Of a stretch of 64,000 nucleotides of DNA, positions 1 through 9,431 are shown piece by piece. The DNA comes from Paralithodes platypus (Eukaryota > Arthropoda > Malacostraca > Decapoda > Lithodidae), in contig CM064560.1 of the NCBI GenBank assembly GCA_032716605.1, positions 19,164,762 to 19,228,761 of the forward strand, given 5' to 3'. Numbering within the stretch: position 1 is the first letter of the stretch; each line of letters starts with the position of its first letter. A program made the position numbers and the translations under genes. The notes beneath the pieces were generated by a model, which did not search any database, was not told the DNA's origin, and was given only the letters and a program-made list of their open reading frames with translations.

Positions 1-1207
1 CAGCGACAGAAAGCAAAGAGTAGTCATAAACGGTAAGGCATCTAAATGGACCAATGTAAGTAGCGGGGTACCCCAGGGATCGGTACTAGGACCAATTCTC
101 TTTCTAATTTACATCAACGACATAGATGAGGGTCTCACCTGTACAATCTAAAAATTTGCTGACGATACAAAAATTGCAAATAGCGTACTCTCAAAAGATC
201 AAGTTGACGATATGCAACACAATCTAGATAAATTGTCACATTGGGCCCAAATTTGGCAAATGAGTTTCAATGCGGATAAATGTAAAGTACTACATATCGG
301 ATACCTAAATGAGAAAGCAAACTATTCGATGAATGGCACTCAGCTTAAGAATGTAAACAGAGAAACCGATCTGGGAGTAACAATATCGAGTAACCTAAAA
401 CCGAGTCAACAATGTTCAGAAGTTGTTAAGAAGGCAAACAAAATAATTGGCTTTATAGGCAGATCATTTGAGCATAAATTCAAAGACGTAATCCTAACCC
501 TTTACAATTCCTTAGTCCGCCCTCTTCTGGAATACTGCGTTCAATGCTGGTGCCCTTATTACCAAAAAGACATAAACAAGCTAGAACGAGTTCAACGTAG
601 AGTTACCAATATTATACCTAGCCTAAAGAACAAACCATACGAAGAGCGTCTTAGAGAATTAAATCTATTTCCTTTAACCCAGCGCAGATTAAGAGGTGAC
701 TTAATTCAAGTGTTCAAAATCATCAAAGGCATCGACAATATGAACTGTAGTAAGTACTTCACTATCGATCAATCTAATTACACGCGGGGAAACGGTTGCA
801 AAATTATTGGTAAATCTTTTAACTCACACGAATCTAAGAATTTCTTCTTCAATCGAGTTGTCAACTTGTGGAATGGGCTTCCCCGAGACGTTATAGACTG
901 CAGCACCGTTGATTCATTTAAATTCCGCCTAGACAAATATCTCGCATCAAACCCGCGACTGACTGCGTTTGTAAATGAATAACTTTATTTAACCTCCCCT
1001 CAGTTACTAACCCATATGTCCCCTACTAACTTCCTAGTCCTGCCACGTTAGTGGCAGGGCAGTAGTTCCCTTTCCAATGTTCCCTTACCCACTCTAAACC
1101 ACTGTTTGGACACTTGATCCTCAGTGTTTTGGAGGACAAGCAGCCTAGAAGGGTCACTAGATCTGTTGTTGCTTGATTTCCTTTGTACTCCTTTGTACTA
1201 TTTTGTA
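1..1207 (+). mobile_element. CR1-like LINE, copy A, 3' end
   Basis: This is the 3' part of a CR1-like non-LTR retrotransposon, entering from the left window edge. Positions 1-982 match 55200-56184 nearly base for base. The 3' untranslated tail (983-1207) recurs at 17392-17611, 56185-56407 and, reversed, at 14719-14862. The tail ends in short repeats of the type TTTGTACTCC. The element stops against a reversed RTE-like endonuclease fragment, which is probably its insertion site, since copy B sits in the same kind of target. The left junction lies outside the window. Confidence 0.88.
2..982 (+). pseudogene. CR1-like ORF2 C-terminal part (reverse transcriptase end), broken
   Basis: The frame covers the late reverse transcriptase domain: the GVPQGSVLGP motif near 67-96, the FADDT catalytic motif just after, then the thumb and the C-terminal region (RVQRRVT, VVNLWNGLPRDV) usual for CR1/Jockey-group LINEs. 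The frame starts upstream of the window. A TAA at 149-151 replaces the serine codon found at the same place in copy C, just before the FADD motif, so the polymerase cannot be made. Downstream the frame is open to TAA at 980-982. The ATG at 212 is internal and not a real start. Confidence 0.88.
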
Positions 1208-1596
1208 CCTCACCCCCATCCCAATATTCCTATGTACCCTAGCATCTAATATTGATTTTCTCATTCATTCATACATACATACATAATCAATCAGCGCCCC
1301 GTTCCACCGACTCTCCCTCCCTCCTCCACTCCACTGTCTATGTGTACCAGTGTATCATTATGTGTCGGAAGAAAGTGTTGGCTATCATCAGCCTCCTCCC
1401 CACACATACATCAACAAGTACCATTTCCATCCACCTATGACTGTACCCCCCCCCCCCATCTACTTTCCTATCACCCACTTTCCCATTCATATCAGTAATC
1501 AGAAATATTTGTTCACTCTTACCAGACGTATCTAGGCACGTCTCAACACTTATGCTAAAGTCCTTTTTTACTCTTTCCGCTTGATCCTCTGAAGGT

Positions 1597-1656
<60 letters not shown>

Positions 1657-1710
1657 CACAACCATCCATGTCTGTATTCTCACTTTCATTCTTACCCTTA
1701 AGTGAGATGT
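1208..1710 (-). pseudogene. RTE-like LINE endonuclease fragment (reverse strand)
   Basis: Read on the minus strand this is part of an APE-type endonuclease: a DMNGKVGD motif (the GDMN-type catalytic block), then RRLMIANTFFRH. The same segment occurs at 4034-4500 (+) and 16430-17875 (-). The GDMN glycine is changed to threonine (ITDMN) and a stretch is rearranged. An AC repeat (1601-1654) has expanded inside it where the other copies have only a short TGTGTGTG run. CR1 copy A abuts its low-coordinate end and probably inserted into it. Confidence 0.72.
1601..1654. repeat. (AC)n microsatellite
   Basis: A pure AC run of about 54 bp lies inside the reversed RTE-like endonuclease fragment. The homologous place in the other copies (about 4096-4110 and 17760-17775) carries only a few TG units, so the array grew from LINE coding sequence. 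Confidence 0.95.
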
Positions 1711-1984
1711 GTTAAAATGGAGAGAATAAAGAATGTTTTGAGAATAATTTGAATGCAGATTATGTTAAGTGGGCTGACGTCTGGAAATTGCGGTGGGAAG
1801 GGATGAAATGGGAGAGAGTGACAGAATAGAAATGAGGAGAGCAGAAGCAGACAGTCACTGATGAAATAATGTGGGAGACTTCTGAAGTGGATGCAGTGAC
1901 ATATGTATTATTATTTTCTGGGAGTATATATATCACATGTAGGCCTATTCATTCGTTTCCTTGATTTGTTTAATTAGGTTTCTT
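1711..1984. other. Non-coding stretch, nothing recognised
   Basis: No convincing coding frame, repeat match or RNA-like fold was seen here. It lies between the RTE-like fragment and the first TTAA miniature element. Confidence 0.5.
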
Positions 1985-2310
1985 TTAAGGGGAGGTATTT
2001 AGTTTGTTCCCTAGACCTCCATCAAGCTTAAAATTACATCCCCTTGAGTCCCTTTCAAGATAAATTTGTACATTTTTCGGTAGAAAAATTTCCCGGCCAA
2101 AGGCCGGTTCCTCTTAAATTACAGGCTCGCTATCGCTCGCAAGGATAAAATTGACACCTGAATGGCACGAAAGGTCTTAATATGGGGTGAAAGTTCTTAA
2201 CATCGCTAAACTAATGGGGCAAACGTTTTATAATATCAAAAGCAATGGGGCTAAACATGCGGGAGAAAGGGGTCAAGAAAAAAATCCCTCAAGTGGAGAT
2301 CTCCCCTTAA
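1985..2310 (+). mobile_element. TTAA-flanked miniature element, family M1
   Basis: Bounded by TTAA at 1985-1988 and 2307-2310, with GGGG just inside the left end and CCCC inside the right. Family hallmarks are CCTCCATCAAGCTT, TTTGTACATTTTTCGGTAG, a GGCCGAAGGCC-type palindrome, GGCTCGCTATCGCTCGC, CACGAAAGGTCTTAA and AAACATGAGGGAG. Other copies lie at 3390-3920 (-), 11751-12050 (+), 13287-14428 (+, interrupted), 15034-15364 (-) and 58576-58816 (+, partial). It has no coding capacity. TTAA target duplication suggests mobilisation by a piggyBac-type transposase (inference). The right TTAA is shared with the next element. Confidence 0.75.
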
Positions 2311-2610
2311 GGGAGCCCACCTGTTTTTTTATCTTTCTCTCCTGTTCTCTCTTTCCCTGGCTTGTATTCATTCGGTCCTATTCAGCTTACTGTTTTAAGA
2401 CGTTTACCCCCATCCAGGTGTCAATATTTTCCTGGGGAGCTGTAGCGAGCCAGCATATATATATTTTAGTTTTGACAGCAAGCTAAATTTGTACATTTTT
2501 CGATAGAAAAATGTCTGCGAAGCCGGAATTCTCCATACAATGCTGGCTCGCTATCGCTCGCCAGGAAGAAATCGACACCTGGATTGGGATAAACGTATTT
2601 TAAGTTGATT
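2307..2610 (+). mobile_element. Foldback miniature element, family M2, right end truncated
   Basis: It begins at the TTAA shared with the M1 element on its left. The left arm contains TGGCTTGTATTCATTCGG, TTTTAAGACGTTTACCCCC and AGCGAGCC. The right arm contains GGCTCGCTATCGCTCGCC and ATCGACACCTGG, and breaks off before the outer ~90 bp of the arm. The complete form is at 25305-25677. M2 shares its inner motifs (TTTGTACATTTTTCGATAG, GGCTCGCTATCGCTCGCC) with M1, so the two families are related. Confidence 0.68.
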
Positions 2611-2619
2611 ATAAAGGTA

Positions 2620-3093
2620 TTAACCTGTTACAGCAATAAAACAAGTGGAAACAGCGTTTGGATGGTCAAAATCGGCGATACAGGCCGGGAGTTACATAAT
2701 GTATGGCTGAGGCAACCTCCCTCCCCTCCACTCCTCCCCACGTCTGGAGAGAGATTGTCGATCGATACTCTCTCTCTCCCTCTTGCACTCGCTTGGTAAC
2801 AGTGATGACAACAGTGATGACAATGCTTACAACTCGCTAGCACGAAAATAGACCACAGAATAAGGGAATAACAGGGAAAATAGGTGATAACTGAAGCAGG
2901 GGGGGAAGTAGGGAAGGAGGGGATGTGGAGGAGTGATATTTGGCATGGCCCAGGGGCAAAAAAAAAAAAAAAAAAAAAGGTTCAAGTTTTTTTGGGGTGT
3001 TTTAAATAGATTTTTTTAGGCCCAGGATCTTAAAAAGTCTTCCCACAGTCGCCCGGGAAACTCTTAAGAGTCTTCCCGCACTTGCTGGGTTAA
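2620..3093. mobile_element. piggyBac-like miniature element (TTAA ends)
   Basis: TTAA at 2620-2623 is followed by CCTG, and GCTGGG precedes TTAA at 3090-3093. The stretch 2870-2940 (ATAGGTGATAA then a G-rich run) resembles 39548-39612 inside the TTAA element at 39160-39772, whose ends are also CCTG...GGG. It has no transposase ORF. A 20-bp A run (about 2959-2978) lies inside. The ends are short and imperfect, so the exact limits are uncertain. Confidence 0.5.
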
Positions 3094-3389
3094 ATAACAC
3101 ATGAAACCTAATAATAACATATATCATCAAGTAAACACAAGCGAAACAATAAATTATAAATGCAAGAAGTAAGCGAGAGGGGAAGACTGACTGACTGACG
3201 GGCTCACACGGAATAGCCAATCACAAGCCATGATGTACATGCCGGTATCACACATTTACAATAGGCAGTGACGGCATTTCTTCCCTTGCTTGTGTTTACT
3301 GTATTATATCTACAAATGTATGTGTATTATATATATCTACAAATGTATGTGTATTTATAACATTATCTTTTTCATATTGTAAAGATCAT
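3094..3389. other. Non-coding stretch with a short tandem duplication
   Basis: About 300 bp without a coding frame. Around 3298-3355 a TATCTACAAATGTATGTGTAT segment occurs twice in a row. Nothing else was recognised. Confidence 0.5.
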
Positions 3390-3827
3390 TTAATGGGAGA
3401 TGGGCCGTTTTTCTGGTTCCCTTTTTTCCTCATGTTCTCTATTAGTTCTGAGATTTTAAGACGTTTGCCCCATTAGTTAGTCGATTTTAAGACTTTTCGA
3501 CCCATTTCTTTGTTAGGATTAAGAACTTTTGTGCCCTTTAGGTGTCGGATTTTATTCCTGGCGAGCGATAGCGAGCCTGTAATTATGGAGGAACCGGCCT
3601 CCGGCCGTGACATTTTTTTACCGAAAAATGTACAAATTAATCTCGAAAGAGGATCTAATGGATTTTTTTTTTTTTAAGTTTGATGGAGGTCTAGGGAGGA
3701 AACTAAAAAATATATTAATATATATATATGTATATATATGTATATATATATATATATAATATATATATTATATATATATATAATACAGTATATATATATA
3801 TATATAATGTAATACACAGTATATACA

Positions 3828-3884
<57 letters not shown>

Positions 3885-3920
3885 TAAATAGACCCATACA
3901 AATAACCACTGTCCCCTTAA
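3390..3920 (-). mobile_element. TTAA-flanked miniature element, family M1, with (TA)n expansion
   Basis: A reversed M1 copy. TTAA lies at 3390-3393 and 3917-3920 (CCCCTTAA at the right). The family motifs appear in reverse complement, including GGCGAGCGATAGCGAGCC at about 3558 and GATGGAGGTCTAGG at about 3683. A long TA-rich tract at 3716-3888 is internal and explains why this copy is longer than its relatives. Confidence 0.72.
3716..3888. repeat. (TA)n-rich tract with CAGTATA interruptions
   Basis: Nearly pure TA dinucleotide DNA with a few ATAC, CAGTATA and TGTA interruptions, lying inside the M1 element. Long translated frames here are artefacts of the repeat. Confidence 0.93.
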
Positions 3921-4033
3921 GTACGTTCATATCTAAGTAATTATTTATTTTAGTATAATGAGATAAGCTTTAACCTTTACTGTAACACCCGTATCACACG
4001 AGCGCTTTTTTCCACATTATTTTCATTAACATT

Positions 4034-4929
4034 GATCTGTGGGTTCAAGGATTGTGTGGTTGAGAATGAAAGTAGGAATACAAACGTGGGTGATTGTGTG
4101 TGTGTATGCTCTGACAGAGGATAAACTTGTAAGAGAGACAAAGGAGTTCTGGGTGAATGTGGAGGCGTGCCTCGATAAGTTTGGCAAGAACGAAAGAATA
4201 ATTCTGATTGGGGATATGAATGGGAAGGTGGGTGATAAGAAAGTTGATGGAGTGGTGGGAGGGTGGGGGGTATCGTCAGTGGTGAATGGGAATGGTAGTG
4301 CACTTGTGGACATATGTATGGGGAGGAGGCTGTGGATAGCCAACACTTTCTTCCGACACAGAATGATACACAGGTACACATGGAAAGTGGTGTGGAGGAT
4401 AAGGATAAGGATAAGACAGTGGTGGAACGAAAGGCACTGATTGATTATACTGTATATGTGTGGATGAACGAATGGAGAAATCTGTGCTGGATGCTAGGGT
4501 GTATATGGGTATTGGAGGGGGTCTGTCTGATCATTATGTAGTAGTAGCTAAAATTAGGATACAAAAGAAGTGGGTGAGGAGAGCTGGAGGGAGGCGAGAG
4601 GAACGTGGAATGGCGAGGAGGATGAAGAGGCTACAGGAGGAGGAAATCAGGGAAGAGTACAGGAGACCAGCAAGAAAGACGACTAGGTAGGTTTGGCCTG
4701 GAAGGTATGCGGGAAGTGGAGGAGATAAGCAAATTGTTTAAGGAAGAGATCTGTGCAGCATGTGAGGAGGTGTGTGGAGTAAGGAGAAGAGGGAGGGGAG
4801 TGAAGGGTAGAGCATGGTGGACAGAAGAGGTAAATATAGCTGTGGAAGACAAGAGGAAAGTGTATAGAGAGTGGTTGGGTTGTAGAGGGAATGAAGATTT
4901 GGAGAGACAGAAATGAGCGAGGTACTTAA
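4034..4929 (+). pseudogene. RTE-like LINE ORF, endonuclease and linker part (copy J, left piece)
   Basis: Encodes the middle and end of an APE-type endonuclease: VWLRMKVGIQTW, then LIGDMNGKVGD (catalytic GDMN block), RRLWIANTFFRH and LSDHYVVVAKIRI (SDH catalytic histidine block near 4525), followed by a basic linker with AWWTEEVNIAVEDKR. Frames shift several times (for example near 4440 and 4690), and TGA at 4914-4916 stands where TGG is likely. The sequence stops at TTAA 4926-4929 and resumes after the matching TTAA at 9428-9431. Across the joint, the spacing from the linker KR to the FWK motif is 60 codons, against 59 in the intact ORF at 50234-52909. The 5' part of the endonuclease is missing. 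Confidence 0.82.
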
Positions 4930-5405
4930 CACCTTACGAGCGGGCTAGGCGGTATATTTGACTGTGCCGCCCAGCGGGGGTTTTAACATAAATGGGGTTG
5001 TTTCCGTGCTCTTTTTCATGCATAAACAAGACCCAGAGCATAATACAAGTATGTATCCCTGAAAGGGCGTAAATTGAGCTTTCTAATGACACCCGAACCA
5101 TCCTTCTACGATCACTGGTTGTCTTGCAACGATCATGCAACCGAAGGGCAAAATCGGTAAAATACCGTAATTTTCTTACATTATTACGTGTGAAACGAGT
5201 GAGAGAGGGTGGAGTACAAAGGAGTACATCTCAGTAGCTCCACGGCCACCGTGGCGAGCGGTCAGGAGGTAATCTACGCTCCTCCCACCGCTCCGCTCTC
5301 TCTCGGAGCACATTATGTGCTCAAAATTGCACTCGACAATAGCCGTGACCCGCCATATAGGCCACATTTATTTAACTCGACAATAGCCGGGTGCCGCCAA
5401 TTAAG
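4930..5405. mobile_element. Candidate TTAA miniature element next to the split site
   Basis: Lies between TTAA at 4926-4929 and TTAA at 5406-5409. The ends (CACCTTACGAGCGGGC on the left; CCCTTAATTGGCGGCACC read inward from the right) are similar but imperfect inverted repeats. It has no coding frame worth keeping. It may be a separate element inserted at the same TTAA as the larger cassette to its right. Confidence 0.45.
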
Positions 5406-5514
5406 GGTTAACCCAAACAGTCCCAGCGATGGCAGAGGGCCGTCAGTGGATAAATCACTCCCCCAGTCCCAGCGACGGCTGCAAGCCGTCAGTAGTATAC
5501 GATCCTTGTAACTG

Positions 5515-5790
5515 CCAGTATCAGGCAGTGCCTGGTACAGTCGTCAGAATTAATTTGTTTCATTTTTCCCTGTTAGTAGCACTGCGTGGTAGAGAGGTAT
5601 CCCCTCTACCCCCTTTCCTTGTTGGTTCCATACCCCCACCTAAACCCTCCCATTTTCTCTCCAACCCCAGAACTACACCCACTACCCTCCCTTCTCTCGC
5701 TCTTACCCAGCTAGGAGCTACTTCTGGCACCTCACCGTTTACATTTATTCTGAACACCTGATGAAGGAATGAAGTATTTCACACACATCT
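5515..5790 (+). repeat. Inverted repeat, left arm
   Basis: Matches 8985-9240 in reverse complement. Shared pieces include TACCCAGCTAGGAGCTACTT against AAGTAGCTGGGTGAGAGCAAG, GTGGTAGAGAGG against CCTCTACCGTGCAG, and CTGAACACCTGATGAAGGAA against CCTTCATTAGTTGTTCAG. The arms face each other across 3.2 kb. Confidence 0.75.
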
Positions 5791-5799
5791 CTCGACCAC

Positions 5800-6824
5800 C
5801 ATCTCCTGCACATTAAAAATATGAAATAAACGAAACCTAACCTGAAGCTGCTAATTACTACCGTTACTAGTAGGTATAGTGTTTATGGATATACCAGGTA
5901 TGAGGGCTAGACATACACACTTATATAAGTATAGATAAGGTATAATGAGATTATTTGGTTATACACGAAACTGTAATACAGAGTGGTACTGTAGTAGAAG
6001 AATTATTGACCAGTTCAATATTATAACTCTTGTAGTTAATCTGGGATATAATAAATGGGCGTTATATAGTTATTTAGTAATTATTCTTAACAGGTGTGAA
6101 TTCAAATTATCTTGAAAGTTATCTCAAGAGAATAAGCTTGAATAGGCGTGAAGCTTTCAATAGTATTATGTGGAGTAGATACTCTACGTCTTGCCATTAC
6201 TCAGGGAGTATTTAACACAATTTGCTACATAGCCATAGCGGACGCCCCCCTTAACTTGGTTACAACACAAGATACCTGATCAAATAGAGTAACCTTATAG
6301 CAAGGTTTTAAGGGTAAGGTGACAATATGAATAAGTCCTTCCCTAATGTATGGGTGAACGTAAATGTGGAGGGAAAGGGAACTTTAAAATAAGACCCACC
6401 CTATATTGGATAGATGAGCGTAAGAGTGCCCTAGGGGTAGTTAGTAAAAATAGGGCATATACTGTATATTGGTTATCAACCCTTCAGGATTATTTAGCCT
6501 GTTTAAATCAAGTAATATTTTCAAAGCTGGAGCCTCTTTTTCAAAAACTACAGTACCTTGCCCGAGGGTAGTTCGTGTCCCGTTTATACATTATGGTCAA
6601 TTAGGAAAGCAATATGGCCTAATGATTGGGTAGATAGCTATGTTAAGAGTGTTGAATTCACGTAATGCAGTCACATAGCCGACTCACGGGGCACATTCTC
6701 ATAGCATTTATTGGCAAATTGGCTGTTTACACTTAAAGAGTCCTGAATTGTCTGGAAGTAGTGAGATTTGTAGAGAAAATTATGAAGCAAAGGTTTAGTT
6801 CTTATATACGGTGCAAATAAGTAT
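5800..6824. other. AT-rich non-coding stretch, nothing recognised
   Basis: About 1 kb without a credible coding frame or a match to other repeats in the window. It is the part of the 5410-9427 insertion that lies before the reversed LINE. Confidence 0.5.
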
Positions 6825-6827
6825 TAT

Positions 6828-8556
6828 TATTTTTTTTTCTATGTGATTGAGGGAGGCAAAAGGCAGAACTGCCTATAGCGAGTGCCTCCCCCATAATTGA
6901 AAGAGTGACTGGGCCAAAATCAAAGGACGTTCGAGCCAAAATGCCTGGACACACGGAGTTTGAAGCAATTTAAATCATAGGAAGAGGGAAAGACTGATTC
7001 TGGGAGAGTTCCAGAGCTCAGCTGTTGAGTAGAAGAAAGTTTGAGAGTAACGTTTCACTCTTGGGTTGGAGAGTTGCACAGAGTAGGGGTGGGATTGAGT
7101 TGCAAGACGGATACCACGTGCCCTACGTAAAGGAGGGGGTATGCACTGGGAAAGCTCTGAGGAACACTGATTATTATTGTAGCGATAGAATAGCGAGAGA
7201 GATGTAACATTGCGGCGGAGAGAGAGAGATTGCAGAGAGTTCGTGAGTGGACGGGAGTTAATGATACGAAAGGCCTTCCTTTCAACTTTGTCTAGGAGAG
7301 GGGTGTGAGAGGAACCTTCCCACACATGTGAACAATACTCAATACAAGGACGCACTATGCCCCTGTACAGAGCAAGAAGCTGTGCAGGGGAAAAGAACCC
7401 CCTAAGGCGGTTGAGCACACCCAGCTTCTGGGAGGCTGCCTTAGCAAGACTGGTAATATGGTCCTTCCAAATGAGAGCAGAAGAAAAAGAGACACCAAGA
7501 ATACTGAGAGAAGATGAAGCACTGATTTTTGTATTGTTGAAGAATAAGGGATAGTCCGCTGGGAAATCCTGACGGGTAACTAGATGGAGAAATTGGGTTT
7601 TGGAAGCATTAAAGGTAACAAGGTTTTCTCTGCCCCAATTGGAGATAGTATTTAGATCAGAATTTAAGAGTTCTATGGCTTCATTACGTTTGTCGTTAAG
7701 GGATTGCTGGCTGGGGCGTTCTGAAAAACTAATGGAGTAGTGTAAGGTTGAGTCGTCTGCGTATGAATGGATGGGAATTAAGGTACAGTTAAGGAGATCA
7801 TTTATAAAAATTAGAGAGAATAGGAGATAGGACAGAGCCCTGAGGAACACCGGAGTTTATAGGGTGAGGAAGTGAACAATGGCCGTCCACAACTGTGGCT
7901 ATGGAACGGACGGAAAGGAAATTAGAGACAAAGGCACAGATGGAGGGATAGAAACCGAAGGAGGGTAGTTTAGAAATTAAAGATTTGTGCCAGACTCTAT
8001 CGAAGGCTTTCGATATGTCTAGTGCAATAGAAAAAGTCTCACCGAAGTCCCGAAAGGAGGATGACCAAGAGTTAGTAAGATATGAAAGAAGATCACCAGT
8101 AGAGTGACCCTTAAGGAAGCCATACTGGCGATCTGAGAGCAGATTATGAGAAGAGAAATGCTTAAGAAATTTGGAGGCAAGAATAGTTTCAAAAATTTGG
8201 AAAGACAAGAGATGAGAGCAATTGGACGATAGTTGGAGGGTTGAGAGCGGTCACCCTTCTTTGGGACAGGTTGAATGTGAGCAAACTTCCAGCATGAAGG
8301 GAAGACGTTAGAGGATAGACAGAGACGAAAGAGTTTGCCTAGGCAGGGAGACAGCACGGAAGCACAGTTTTTGAGAACAACAGGAGGAACACCGTCCGGT
8401 CCGGACGGTACGCCTTATTAGTGTTAAGCCCAGAGAGGGTAGAAAGTACATCTTTAGAAGAGATTACGATATTAGGCATAAGTAAGAGAGAGGAGAGTGG
8501 AGAGGGAGGAATAGCACCGGAATCATCCAAGGTGGAGTTTCTAGCAATAATACTAA
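6828..8556 (-). mobile_element. LINE with poly(A) tail, reverse strand, 5' truncated
   Basis: A reverse-strand LINE whose 3' end is marked by a T-rich run near 6825-6838 (a poly(A) tail on its own strand). Its 5' truncation falls near 8556, before the reverse transcriptase. It lies inside the TTAA-flanked insertion 5410-9427. The reverse transcriptase resembles, at protein level, the poly(A) LINE at 47671-50233, but the two nucleotide sequences are clearly different families. Confidence 0.8.
6975..8550 (-). pseudogene. LINE reverse transcriptase, broken
   Basis: Read from high to low coordinates: LNTNKAYRPD (normally KAxGPDG), HIQPVPKKGDRSQPSNYRPI, QYGFLKGHSTGD, ALDISKAFDRVWHKSL, SGVPQGSVLSP, FINDLL, SYADDSTLHYS (YADD catalytic motif), then a C-terminal region with RPCIEYCSHVWEGSS and ERKAFRIIN. 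At least two frameshifts are visible: one around 8200, and one around 7800-7850 between the GVPQGSVLSP motif and the FINDLL motif. The endonuclease is absent. The clade could not be fixed by eye; Jockey/CR1-group is the best guess. Confidence 0.82.
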
Positions 8557-8984
8557 GTTATATTAGTATTACATAATTTTATACAAAGAAATAATTCAAA
8601 ATAATTGAATGGTTTATTTTGTGTGTTTATTGATGGGAGAGACTCGTGGTGGAATTGACACAGACGGTCCTCGTTGTCTCAAGCTTGTTACGTAGCCAAG
8701 CCTGAGCCATTACAACGATGAAAAGGAAATACAACTTCGCGTGGGTTAGTTTGGCAGTTGTATTAGAGTATGATAGTTCAACAGTATTAAACCATCAGTG
8801 AATCGGTATGAAGCTTTCAGGTTTCAATGGTAGGCCTAAATGTATCAGTAGGAATCACTCGAATCATATGTAAGGTTTTCGTCGAACATTCCCCCCCCCC
8901 CCCCCCCTCCTCTCTCTCTCGCTCTCTCTCTCTCTTTCTCTCTAGCTCTTGCTTTCAAATTTAGTAAAGCTCATACTTAACTAC
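8557..8984. repeat. Non-coding stretch with C-run and (CT)n
   Basis: No coding frame. A run of about 20 C at 8890-8909 is followed by a CT-rich tract to about 8945. The rest is unremarkable. Confidence 0.6.
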
Positions 8985-9240
8985 CTATGATACATTGTAT
9001 TCCTTCATTAGTTGTTCAGAATACATGCAATTGGTGAAGTCCAGAAGTAGCTGGGTGAGAGCAAGAGAAGGGAGGGTGGGTGTAGTTTTGGGGTCGGAGA
9101 GACAATGGGAGGGTTTTGGTGGGGGTATGGAACCAACAAGGATAGGAGATAGAGGGGATAACCCTCTACCGTGCAGTGCTACTAACGCCTAGTCCAGGGG
9201 AAATTAAACTAATTCATCCTGACGACTGTACCACAACGTT
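8985..9240 (-). repeat. Inverted repeat, right arm
   Basis: The reverse-complement partner of 5515-5790. The last 190 bp up to the TTAA at 9428 (including GGCTAGGAGAGGCAG and CATTTATGGTAGTACCC) have no partner on the left side. Confidence 0.75.
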
Positions 9241-9431
9241 TGAGCACTGTTCTAAGACCTTGGCATCACTTCTCAGCTTATATCCAAGCCCCCACAGGCT
9301 AGGAGAGGCAGTATTCCTCCATCTTTTGAGGTGGGAGGTTGTTATATCTTGCCTCTGAAGCCATTTTGGCCACATTGCTTGGGACTGAGGGGTACATTTA
9401 TGGTAGTACCCTATGGTACAGTAGGGGTTAA

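Larger units (their letters stand above)
5410..9427. mobile_element. Candidate 4-kb TTAA-flanked composite insertion
   Basis: Bounded by TTAA at 5406-5409 and 9428-9431. The left end begins CCCAAACAGTCCCAGCG; the right end read inward begins CCCCTACTGTACCATAGG. Every third or fourth base agrees (CCC, AC, GT, CCA, G), as weak terminal inverted repeats would. Subterminal inverted repeats (5515-5790 and 8985-9240) flank a core that holds a reversed LINE. No piggyBac transposase is present. It interrupts the RTE-like LINE whose halves are 4034-4929 and 9432-11299. Confidence 0.5.

Noticed and set aside
3674..3940. Tyr/Ile-rich frames, also at 17822-17981, 18149-18460 and 60555-60933
   Set aside because: Artefacts of (TA)n tracts.
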